DNA of 10,517 bases from Fidelibacterota bacterium. Lineage in GTDB: Bacteria; Fidelibacterota; Marinisomatia; Marinisomatales; TCS55. Every line of letters starts with the position of its first letter. The first letter of the stretch is position 1. A program made the translations under genes and the position numbers. Below, piece by piece: positions 1 through 5,897 of this stretch. The notes under the pieces were generated by a model. That model ran no database searches. It saw only the letters and a program-made list of their open reading frames with translations, and was not told the DNA's origin. Location: NCBI GenBank assembly GCA_002713385.1, contig PAWC01000030.1:24980-35496 (forward strand), in the 5' to 3' direction.

Positions 1-222
1 AGTTTTGATTTAACTGAACAATCTGCAACCGAAGTAACTGTTTGGAATTTGCTGGGTCAAAAAGTTTCCACATTATTTGCAGGAGACTTATCAGCAGGAC
101 ATCATACTGTAACCTTTGATGGTCATGATGCAAACGGCAGTCTGCTTCCCAGCGGTGTATACATTTACCGTGTGGAGTCAGGCAGAAATGTATCAACCAA
201 AAAAATGATGCTGTTGAAATAA
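1..222 (+). CDS. C-terminal end of a secreted protein with FlgD-Ig-like / type IX sorting tail (5' partial)
   Basis: The frame is open from base 1 and ends at TAA (220-222), giving 73 visible residues; the start lies outside the window. The segment has the hallmarks of the FlgD-Ig-like or T9SS type A C-terminal sorting domain. It has a strand VTVWNLLGQKV, then SAGHHTVTFDG, then LPSGVYIYRVESG, and it ends in a short lysine-containing tail KKMMLLK. In FCB-group bacteria such tails direct proteins that have crossed the inner membrane to the outer-membrane type IX machinery for secretion or surface anchoring. The passenger domain is not visible, so the function of the whole protein (adhesin, peptidase or other hydrolase) cannot be told. 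A strong hairpin follows 31 bases after the stop. The sorting-domain identity is fairly sure; use of type IX secretion in this organism is inferred from family knowledge. Confidence 0.85.
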   Translation, partial: SFDLTEQSATEVTVWNLLGQKVSTLFAGDLSAGHHTVTFDGHDANGSLLPSGVYIYRVESGRNVSTKKMMLLK

Positions 223-253
223 AAACAGTTTTCATTTTGAAAACATAATAACT

Positions 254-289
254 CAGACAGCTCCATCGCCAGGTGGAGCTGTCTGTTTA
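254..289 (+). terminator. Strong hairpin, likely rho-independent terminator
   Basis: A perfect 12-bp inverted repeat (CAGACAGCTCCA at 254-265 and TGGAGCTGTCTG at 274-285) with an 8-base loop is followed by TTTA. The U-tract is short, so termination may be partial. A second small AT-rich hairpin (GTTTTC at 228-233, GAAAAC at 239-244) lies just before it. The stem ends only 18 bases before the TonB receptor start. Any promoter for that receptor must therefore overlap or precede the hairpin, which could also act as a 5'-UTR structure of the receptor mRNA. Confidence 0.7.
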
Positions 290-303
290 TAGGCAAGATT
301 AAT

Positions 304-3300
304 ATGAAAAAAATAATCTATCATTTTATCGTAATGACACTCTTTACCCAGCTTATTGCCCAAAACGGCTCAATCACTGGTCAGATTACAGACGCTGAAA
401 ATAACGATCCCCTCATTGGTGCGAACGTGATCGTTGAGGGAACAAACATGGGCGCCGCAACTGACGTTAATGGTAATTATAACATTTTGAATGTTCCAGT
501 GGGAGCAGTGACCATCATGGTTTCATACATTGGCTATGAAGAAAAGACCCAGGATCTGACTCTTACTTTAGGTGAAATTGTTACTGCCAATATTGAATTG
601 GCTCCAGAAGCCATCCAGATGCAGACCTACGTGGTCACCGCTTCACGGAGACGGGAACGCGTGGAAGATGCACCGGCTGCGATCAGCGTGATTACGCAAC
701 AAGAAATTCGCCGGGAAAGCAACACAAACCTGGGTGATTATTTGAAACAGGTAAAAGGAGTGGATTTTACACAGTCTGGTGTAGACAGTTATAATTTGAG
801 TGCCCGGGGATTTAATTCTTCTTTCAGTTCAAGGCTGCTAACATTGACAGATGGCAGAATGGCCAATGTTCCTTCCCTCCGTTTGATCGCATACAACGTT
901 ATCCCTGTTTCTTTTGAAGATGTAAAACAATTTGAAGTGGTGCTCGGACCCTCTTCCGCACTCTATGGCCCCAATGCTCACAGCGGCGTATTAAATATTA
1001 TTACAGCAACTCCCCGGGAATCAAAAGGTACTACGATCAATGTCCAAGGCGGAAACCTGGCTCAAGAAAGGGGTTATTTAAAAAAACTTACTATGCGTCA
1101 CGCGACTACCTTTAAAGATTTTGGCTTTAAAATTTCCGGTGTTGCCTTCAACGCCTACGATTGGGAGCATTATAATACCGATGAATACGAAGGCCACGAC
1201 CCATCATTCTTAGGACGAGCAATATTAACACACAATGGTGTGGACGATAATGCCAGCAATGCTGAATTCGGCAACCCCACTTTCAATAGTGATATGCTCA
1301 CATCCATATCCAGCGGTGAGATCGCCAATAACGGTATCGATGATAACGGCAATGGTTTTATCGATGAAAATGATGACTGGGTCGGATTGATGTACAGTGA
1401 CAATATAGATGGTATGTTTCCTATAGGCACTGAAGCCGGCAGCCCGACCATTACCCAAGAAATGGTGGATGCGGCTGCTGATGACCCCTATTATCGTTAT
1501 GAATTAGATAACGGTATAATTCTTTGGGGTGTTACAGAAGATATGATCGGCCGCGCCTATGCCGATGGGTTGGATAACGATGGCAATGGCCTGATCGACA
1601 CTGGCATAGATGAAGGTATTGATGAAAATGATGAATCCTGGTACGATGGTTTTGATAATGATGGCGATGGCCTGGTGGACGAAAAAGATGAAATTGGATC
1701 GCGCTGGATCGGGCGCTTTGGCAGTTATAATTCAGGGACTCCTAATGATGACTCTACAAATTGGTCTGGTTATGGTTTTGGTGATTATGAGTATGATGAT
1801 GAGGGCAATATAATTTTTGATACAAATGGCGATGGTATTTACAATGGTGATGGTGATTTTCAACTGCAATTTTCCCCAGGTTTCCCACGCTTTGTAGCAG
1901 ATGCTAATGATGATGGTGTTGATGATTATCCTGATTTTAATGTCAAAAATTACCGCTACGACGTACGCCTTGACTATGAACCCAGCGAGGACTTTACAAT
2001 GAGTTTTTCGCACGGATACGCCTACGCCCGTAATATTAATATTACCGGTATTGCCCGTTATCTTGCCGATGGTTGGGTATATAAATATTGGCATGGCCGT
2101 ATGCGTTATAAGAATTTTTTCATGCAGTCGTATTTGAATACTAGTTTTTCAGGTGATCCCGATACACCAACACGAAACCTGTCTACGGGCGGAACAATTT
2201 ATGACCGTTCCGGGAAATGGAGTACACAGCTCCAACATTCTATGGAACTTTTAAACGGGAATTTCCGGTTCGTGTGGGGTATTGATTATTTCCTCACCAT
2301 GCCGGATACGCGCGGCACAATCCTGTCGGATAATGATCTTGTGGATAGACGTGATAATAATGGTAATGGTGAAGGTCTTTCCCCTATCAGTTATACCGAT
2401 TATAATGATAATCTTTTATTCGATGATGGTGAACAATTGAATGTGTGGTCTACGGATTCCACAGATAATGTATTAAATGCTATTCAAGACGGTATCGATA
2501 ATGATGGTGATAGTGATGATTATGAAGATACAAATGGCAACGGCCTGCCGGATGCCTGGGAACCGGGAGTAAACGGTGTTGGTGATATCTACGCTGACGG
2601 TATCGATAATGACGGTGACGGCAAGGTGGATGAGAACATTGATGAAGGTATTGATGAGCAAGCTGAAGACAACCGTTATGTGGTCAATGAATTGGGTATA
2701 TATTACCAAATGAATTGGAAGCTTGCAGATAAATGGGAATTGATCCAAGCTACACGTTTTGATTCCCATGACCGTTTGACGGATGTAATTGAATACAATA
2801 ATTCTGACCGTAACTACAGTCCCTTTAACTGGAAAATAAATCTTGATAAATCAGACGGTGTGCAGGTCTCACCTAAGATCGGCCTTATCTGGCGACCCCA
2901 GGAAAACCAGAATATTCGCCTGACCTATGCCCAGGCTTTTAATACACCTTCAAACCAGCATTTATTCCTGGACATTTTCGTAACACGTGTTGTTACTTTT
3001 AAAGTTTACGCAAAGGGTGCCCACCAAGGCTATATATTCCCTCGTGACAGTGTGACCAACCAAGTCTACTGGAAAGATCCCTATGATGCCTCCAGCCTTG
3101 CAGTCTTTGATCCGGAAACTCAAGTCCTCTTTTTCCCATCAACTGATCCAAAAGTGAAAGGCCATTTTAAAGATAAGGTCAATGATCAGGCAGGTATGTA
3201 TCCAGAAGTCATGCGCACACTTGAATTGGGATATAAAGGACGCTTGACACCAAGAATATATGGTACAGTTGATTTTTTTCTGAATCATTATGATTCATTC

Positions 3301-3948
3301 ATCAGCTCAATTTCCTTTGTGACCCCACTCGTATTAAAAAAAGAAGCACTGTCCAATGACTGGAATGGGGATGGTATTAAAAATAATGATCCGAATGAAA
3401 TTTTAGATCAACAAGATTTGGAGACGTCCTTTGATCATTGGCGTGATTATATAGATGGATTAACCGCCTTGGACACAACCCGTGGTCAAAATCCACCTGT
3501 GGTAGTGGGTTATATCAATTATGGGGAAGTGGATATGAGTGGCATAGATATGAGCCTGGCCTGGTTCTTGAATCGAGAGTGGTTGTTGGGTTTAAATTAT
3601 TCTTATTTAAGTATTACTGAATTTATGAACCCCATCACCAACACGCCCGATCCTATCAATGCCCCACGGCATAAAGGAGGAATAAAAATCCAATATAATC
3701 CCAGGAAATTTGATTTTAGCAGTACCCTGAATGTCCGCTATGTGGATGCTTTTCCGTGGTCATCAGGAATTTATTACGGTAAAATTAGTTCCTATTTCAT
3801 AGGTGATCTGCACGCCAGCTATGCATTCAATAAACACTTAGCAGCAATGTTGACAATCAATAATATTCTGGATCATCGCCATGTGGAAATCATGGGTGGT
3901 CCTACATTGGGTAGATCGATCATTTTGCGCTTACAGGCTAAACTCTAG
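304..3948 (+). CDS. TonB-dependent outer-membrane receptor with carboxypeptidase-like regulatory domain and Asp-rich Ca-binding-like insertions
   Basis: A 1214-residue TonB-dependent transporter, expected to import a bound ligand across the outer membrane using TonB/ExbBD energy. Residues 1-19 form a Sec signal peptide (MKK, hydrophobic core, cleavage near LIAQ-N). Residues about 22-100 match the CarboxypepD_reg-like domain (GSITGQITDAENNDPLIGAN, then DVNGNYNILNVPVG). A TonB-box-like stretch YVVTASR sits at 109-115. The plug domain spans about 118-237, with the typical VLGPSSALYGPNAHSGVLNI near 213-232. The rest is barrel, ending in a last-strand region FIGDLHASYAF...TINNILDHRH. The family is usually 700-1000 residues; the extra length comes largely from acidic DxDxDG-type insertions between residues 340 and 785, plus one at 1019-1030. 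The ATG at 304 has no clear Shine-Dalgarno but gives a perfect signal peptide. The substrate cannot be deduced. It lies between two hairpin terminators, so it is probably monocistronic. Confidence 0.95.
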   Translation: MKKIIYHFIVMTLFTQLIAQNGSITGQITDAENNDPLIGANVIVEGTNMGAATDVNGNYNILNVPVGAVTIMVSYIGYEEKTQDLTLTLGEIVTANIELAPEAIQMQTYVVTASRRRERVEDAPAAISVITQQEIRRESNTNLGDYLKQVKGVDFTQSGVDSYNLSARGFNSSFSSRLLTLTDGRMANVPSLRLIAYNVIPVSFEDVKQFEVVLGPSSALYGPNAHSGVLNIITATPRESKGTTINVQGGNLAQERGYLKKLTMRHATTFKDFGFKISGVAFNAYDWEHYNTDEYEGHDPSFLGRAILTHNGVDDNASNAEFGNPTFNSDMLTSISSGEIANNGIDDNGNGFIDENDDWVGLMYSDNIDGMFPIGTEAGSPTITQEMVDAAADDPYYRYELDNGIILWGVTEDMIGRAYADGLDNDGNGLIDTGIDEGIDENDESWYDGFDNDGDGLVDEKDEIGSRWIGRFGSYNSGTPNDDSTNWSGYGFGDYEYDDEGNIIFDTNGDGIYNGDGDFQLQFSPGFPRFVADANDDGVDDYPDFNVKNYRYDVRLDYEPSEDFTMSFSHGYAYARNINITGIARYLADGWVYKYWHGRMRYKNFFMQSYLNTSFSGDPDTPTRNLSTGGTIYDRSGKWSTQLQHSMELLNGNFRFVWGIDYFLTMPDTRGTILSDNDLVDRRDNNGNGEGLSPISYTDYNDNLLFDDGEQLNVWSTDSTDNVLNAIQDGIDNDGDSDDYEDTNGNGLPDAWEPGVNGVGDIYADGIDNDGDGKVDENIDEGIDEQAEDNRYVVNELGIYYQMNWKLADKWELIQATRFDSHDRLTDVIEYNNSDRNYSPFNWKINLDKSDGVQVSPKIGLIWRPQENQNIRLTYAQAFNTPSNQHLFLDIFVTRVVTFKVYAKGAHQGYIFPRDSVTNQVYWKDPYDASSLAVFDPETQVLFFPSTDPKVKGHFKDKVNDQAGMYPEVMRTLELGYKGRLTPRIYGTVDFFLNHYDSFISSISFVTPLVLKKEALSNDWNGDGIKNNDPNEILDQQDLETSFDHWRDYIDGLTALDTTRGQNPPVVVGYINYGEVDMSGIDMSLAWFLNREWLLGLNYSYLSITEFMNPITNTPDPINAPRHKGGIKIQYNPRKFDFSSTLNVRYVDAFPWSSGIYYGKISSYFIGDLHASYAFNKHLAAMLTINNILDHRHVEIMGGPTLGRSIILRLQAKL
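1339..2643 (+). repeat. Region of dispersed DxDxDG (EF-hand/dockerin/TSP3-like) protein repeats inside the TonB receptor
   Basis: Nine short acidic motifs resembling 12-residue calcium loops occur at receptor residues 346-357, 424-436, 451-462, 506-517, 533-544, 684-695, 732-743, 742-753 and 768-780; a tenth lies outside this span at 1019-1030. The best fits to D-x-[DN]-x-[DN]-G-x-[ILVP]-D-x-x-[DE] are DDNGNGFIDEND, DNDGDGLVDEKD and DTNGNGLPDAWE. Others are degenerate; 684-695 keeps only the DNNGNG core. They fall within what should be the barrel, so I infer they are in long extracellular loops. Calcium binding is inference from the motif. Confidence 0.75.
1561..1626 (+). repeat. Copy 1 of a duplicated 22-residue acidic module in the TonB receptor
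   Basis: Encodes receptor residues 420-441 (ADGLDNDGNG followed by LIDTGIDEGIDE). It matches copy 2 at 2593-2658 at 16 of 22 positions, all substitutions but two being conservative or Asn/Asp-type. The two copies share an exact 17-base DNA stretch (GATGAAGGTATTGATGA at 1609-1625 and 2641-2657). Confidence 0.75.
2593..2658 (+). repeat. Copy 2 of the duplicated 22-residue acidic module in the TonB receptor
   Basis: Encodes receptor residues 764-785 (ADGIDNDGDG followed by KVDENIDEGIDE), 344 residues after copy 1. The pattern DNDG[ND]G then xxD, then IDEGIDE is kept. This suggests an internal duplication or repeated insertion of the same loop module. Confidence 0.75.
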
Positions 3949-3964
3949 AATTTCCCAAACCAAA

Positions 3965-4000
3965 AAAACGCCCCTGTTTCGATAGATTCCGGGGCGTTTT
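3965..4000 (+). terminator. Rho-independent terminator after the TonB receptor
   Basis: A perfect 10-bp inverted repeat (AAAACGCCCC at 3965-3974, GGGGCGTTTT at 3991-4000) surrounds a 16-base loop. It has a GC-rich core, an A-run on the left and a T-run on the right, the classic layout of a terminator, and it could work in both directions. It lies 16 bases after the receptor stop and 31 bases before the sodN start. sodN must therefore use a promoter in or just after the hairpin, or rely on read-through. Confidence 0.85.
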
Positions 4001-4031
4001 AACTTTCAGTACTTTTATTAAAGGAAATATC

Positions 4032-4517
4032 ATGATCAAAAACATAACCTTAGCCGTAATATTTATCTCATCGCTTGTATACAGTCATTGCCAAGTGCCC
4101 TGCGGTATATATGATGATGCTCTGCGCATTCACCAAATACAAGAGCATATTGAAACAATCACTAAAGCTATGTTTCAGATCGAGGCATTATCAGATCAAG
4201 GAGATAATGCGTTGGATGCAAACCAGCAGGTCCGCTGGATCAATACCAAGGAAGAACACGCCACACTAATTCAGAGGATTGTATCTGACTATTTTTTGAC
4301 TCAACGGGTGAAATTCAAAATAGAAAATGATTCTGCAAGGACAACATACGTTCAACACACAACAACGTTACACCAAATGCTGGTAGCCGCAATGAAATGC
4401 AAGCAATCAGTTGATAATCATAATGCTGACAGATTATCCGAGTTAACCAAAACATTTGCTGAATTATATTTTGATGAACATGGTTTAGAGCATTTAGAAG
4501 AATTAAATCATAAATAA
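4032..4517 (+). CDS. sodN: Nickel superoxide dismutase, exported (signal-peptide form)
   Basis: Ni-SOD disproportionates superoxide to oxygen and hydrogen peroxide. The protein has 161 residues. Residues 1-18 form a Sec signal peptide (MIKN, hydrophobic core, VYS at the cleavage site), directly followed by HCQVPCGIY at 19-27. This is the Ni-SOD nickel hook HCxxPCGxY: mature His1 (H19), Cys2 (C20) and Cys6 (C24) are the ligands, with Pro23, Gly25 and Tyr27 conserved. A further family stretch is RWINTKEEHA (68-77) followed by SDYF (85-88). Cleavage after S18 would free the His1 amino group that must bind nickel, giving a mature chain of 143 residues, longer than the roughly 117 of Streptomyces. 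One extra Cys (C123) is present. The start has a good Shine-Dalgarno (AAAGGA ending at 4025). No sodX-type maturation peptidase is in the window. The stop overlaps the next start (TAATG), so the two genes are co-translated. Identity is very sure; periplasmic location is inferred. Confidence 0.95.
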   Translation: MIKNITLAVIFISSLVYSHCQVPCGIYDDALRIHQIQEHIETITKAMFQIEALSDQGDNALDANQQVRWINTKEEHATLIQRIVSDYFLTQRVKFKIENDSARTTYVQHTTTLHQMLVAAMKCKQSVDNHNADRLSELTKTFAELYFDEHGLEHLEELNHK

Positions 4518-5095
4518 TGATTTCCTGGCTGGATAGAATTGACTCAGCCGTGTTTCATTTTTTCAATGGAACACTGTCCAATCCCATTTTTGATTATATC
4601 ATGCCCATCATCACCAATCAGGATTATTGGACAATCCCCATCCTGCTTCTTGTTTTGGGATTAATATTTAAGGGTGGTAAAAGAGGTAAAATAACAGCCG
4701 TTTTACTTATTATAGCAGTGGGCGCATCAGATGCAATTGCTGCTCAATTGATAAAACCCTGGGTTGGACGTCTCCGCCCTTCCCATGCATTAATAGACTC
4801 AATCAATCTTTTGGTCTCAAAAGGTGGTAAATACAGTTTTGTCTCCAACCATGCCACAAATATGTTCTGCGCAGCGACCGTTTTAACCTATTTCTATTCT
4901 AAATGGAAGAAAGTACTTTATACTTTGGCAGTGATCGTTGCCTTCAGCCGAGTGTATACAGGTGTACACTATCCAGGTGATGTTATTTTTGGAGGACTAT
5001 TTGGCTATGGAATGGCGTGGTTGATTATTTCCCTTTGGGTGATTGTTAAAATGAGGGAAATTAAACGAGGACAAACCTGGGTCCTCTATGAATAG
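4517..5095 (+). CDS. PAP2-family integral membrane phosphatase (lipid or undecaprenyl pyrophosphate phosphatase type)
   Basis: A 192-residue polytopic membrane protein with the three motifs of the PAP2 acid phosphatase superfamily. These are K80-x6-R87-P88 (KPWVGRLRP), a PSGH-type motif present here as SNH (110-112), and S144-R145-x5-H151-xxx-D155 (SRVYTGVHYPGD). H112 and H151 are the expected catalytic general acid and phosphohistidine nucleophile. About five or six hydrophobic segments flank these motifs. Relatives dephosphorylate undecaprenyl pyrophosphate, phosphatidylglycerophosphate or lipid A on the outer face of the inner membrane; the substrate cannot be chosen from sequence. The ATG overlaps the sodN stop by one base, implying translational coupling. 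The stop is only 3 bases from the stop of the convergent DUF3467 gene. Confidence 0.92.
   Translation: MISWLDRIDSAVFHFFNGTLSNPIFDYIMPIITNQDYWTIPILLLVLGLIFKGGKRGKITAVLLIIAVGASDAIAAQLIKPWVGRLRPSHALIDSINLLVSKGGKYSFVSNHATNMFCAATVLTYFYSKWKKVLYTLAVIVAFSRVYTGVHYPGDVIFGGLFGYGMAWLIISLWVIVKMREIKRGQTWVLYE
5067..5086 (-). terminator. Candidate terminator hairpin for the leftward operon, inside the PAP2 gene end
   Basis: A 6-bp perfect inverted repeat (GAGGAC at 5067-5072, GTCCTC at 5081-5086) with an 8-base loop lies in the last codons of the PAP2 gene. Read on the minus strand it is followed by GTTTAATTT, a weak U-rich tract. It lies 13 bases past the DUF3467 stop, so leftward transcripts would overlap the PAP2 mRNA end. 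The stem is short and the call is tentative. Confidence 0.3.
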
Positions 5096-5098
5096 ATA

Positions 5099-5416
5099 TT
5101 AATTAGGAAGGTTGGACTCTGGCGGTTTAACACCAAATTCCTTGAACGATTCATGTCCCGGGGATTTGATTTCTCCATGTTTTTCTTCAAATTTGCTGAT
5201 ATTATCCTTCAATGCCAACATAAACGCTTTGACATGCTGTGGGGCCATAATGATTCGAGAATGAATTTTTGCTTTGGGAACACCCGGTAGCAAACGCGTG
5301 TAATCCATTACGAATTCTGCGGGAGAGTGCGTAACAACGACAAAGTTTGCATATTCACCGCTACTTACATTTTCATCTAATTCTATATTAATCTGCTGGA
5401 CTTTTTTCTTATCCAT
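5099..5416 (-). CDS. DUF3467 domain protein
   Basis: A 105-residue small soluble protein matching the DUF3467 family over residues about 7-80. It opens with INIELDENVSSGEYANFVVV and continues with the conserved core THSPAEFVMDYTRLLPGVPKA (29-49). This leads to KIHSRIIMAPQHVKAFMLAL and a helix DNISKFEEKHGEI. The family is widespread in bacteria and some archaea and has no established biochemical role that I know of. No catalytic residues or metal ligands are evident. It is the last gene of a four-gene leftward cluster, 19 bases after the zinc-ribbon gene, and has a strong Shine-Dalgarno (GAGGAGA). The 25-residue tail (KSPGHESF onward) is polar and probably disordered. Confidence 0.9.
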   Translation of the reverse strand: MDKKKVQQINIELDENVSSGEYANFVVVTHSPAEFVMDYTRLLPGVPKAKIHSRIIMAPQHVKAFMLALKDNISKFEEKHGEIKSPGHESFKEFGVKPPESNLPN

Positions 5417-5420
5417 AACT

Positions 5421-5427
5421 TCTCCTC
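5421..5427 (-). promoter_or_regulatory. Shine-Dalgarno site of the DUF3467 gene
   Basis: On the minus strand GAGGAGA lies 4 bases before the ATG (5414-5416). It is the strongest ribosome binding site in the window and fixes the start. It also shows that this organism uses Shine-Dalgarno pairing at least for some genes, unlike many Bacteroidota. Confidence 0.75.
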
Positions 5428-5435
5428 AAAGTGAT

Positions 5436-5831
5436 TTAATAATTATCGAATTCACTGCGGTTAAATTCTTCCCAGTCCTCATCCAGTCCTTTAAATTCAG
5501 TGTATTCCGGACGCGGTTCATTATCTTCTGCATCTTTTTGTCGGACCATTTCATTTTCATACAGACTAAATGTATCCTTTTTCTTTTCAAAGTCGGCAGG
5601 ATTTACATCTTCTTCTTCAGTTTGATCGAGGTTTTCGATATCTTCACTATATACTTCGGCATTAAAGAAATCCAAATTTTCCACAATACCGTTGGTCATC
5701 AAATATTCAAGAAAATCTAAATATTTTCTGTCTTTTAATTCTGTTTTGCACTTTGGGCAAGTCAAACTTTCCTTGAGCTCTTCATCCTGAAGAGTGGTTT
5801 CACACGCCGGGCAAATTATTCCTTCTAACAT
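5436..5831 (-). CDS. Acidic four-cysteine zinc-ribbon protein of unknown function
   Basis: A 131-residue protein. Its N-terminus holds two CxxC knuckles, C7-P-A-C10 and C25-P-K-C28, spaced as in a rubredoxin-like zinc ribbon, so one structural zinc is expected. After LKDRKYLDFLEYLMTNGIV (32-50), which looks helical, the remaining 80 residues are very rich in Asp and Glu and probably disordered (for example TEEEDVNPADFE and DEDWEEFNRSEFDNY). No signal peptide or membrane segment is seen, so it is cytoplasmic. I do not recognise a named family. Zinc ribbons with acidic tails are often protein- or nucleic-acid-interaction modules, but that is only analogy. The Shine-Dalgarno is weak (GAGTG, about 12 bases upstream). 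It is 66 bases downstream of the GlmU-like gene and 19 bases upstream of the DUF3467 gene, with a possible promoter of its own. Confidence 0.8.
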   Translation of the reverse strand: MLEGIICPACETTLQDEELKESLTCPKCKTELKDRKYLDFLEYLMTNGIVENLDFFNAEVYSEDIENLDQTEEEDVNPADFEKKKDTFSLYENEMVRQKDAEDNEPRPEYTEFKGLDEDWEEFNRSEFDNY

Positions 5832-5860
5832 ATCATTTTTTCACTCAAAAATCGGGCGTT

Positions 5861-5889
5861 AAGTTAATCGAGTGCTTCAGTATCGTCAA
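5861..5889 (-). promoter_or_regulatory. Candidate internal sigma-70-type promoter for the zinc-ribbon and DUF3467 genes
   Basis: On the minus strand TTGACG (5884-5889) and TAACTT (5861-5866) are separated by 17 bases. The -35 matches consensus at 5 of 6 positions, but the -10 is poor. A start of transcription near 5854 would leave a leader of about 23 bases before the zinc-ribbon ATG. The gap of 66 bases between the GlmU-like and zinc-ribbon genes leaves room for it. It was found by eye. Confidence 0.3.
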
Positions 5890-5897
5890 TAGCTTTA

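Noticed and set aside
223..253. Sigma-70 -10 box CATAAT (244-249) as the TonB receptor promoter.
   Set aside because: No acceptable -35 element at 16-18 bases upstream; that position overlaps the stop codon of the preceding gene and reads AAAAAC-like sequence.
1330..2658. The repeated GAT-rich DNA might be taken for a tandem-repeat tract or CRISPR-like array.
   Set aside because: Spacing is irregular, the similarity follows the reading frame, and units are protein motifs rather than identical DNA repeats.
1170..2769. Several open frames on the minus strand and in other plus frames inside the TonB receptor (for example 1732-2094 and 2473-2769).
   Set aside because: They exist because the GAT/AAT/GGT-rich codons of the acidic repeats leave few stops in other frames. 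Their translations are low-complexity Ile/Thr/Val-rich strings without domains, and the receptor frame is clearly coding.
4001..4020. Bacteroidota-type promoter (TAnnTTTG) before sodN, from TACTTTTA at about 4011-4018.
   Set aside because: No TTTG element at the right distance upstream, and the box lies only about 14 bases from the start codon. The match is too weak to list.
4077..4091. Possible lipobox at VYSHC in the Ni-SOD signal peptide.
   Set aside because: The residue before Cys20 is His, which signal peptidase II does not normally accept. Lipidation of Cys20 would also destroy a nickel ligand. The HCxxPCGxY hook explains the cysteine.
4075..4269. A 64-residue open frame within sodN.
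   Set aside because: The overlapping frame encodes a full Ni-SOD with conserved motifs, so this is a shadow.
5538..5720. A plus-strand open frame opposite the zinc-ribbon gene.
   Set aside because: It has Phe/Ile-rich content complementary to the acidic Glu/Lys codons of the real gene, and no start signal or domain.
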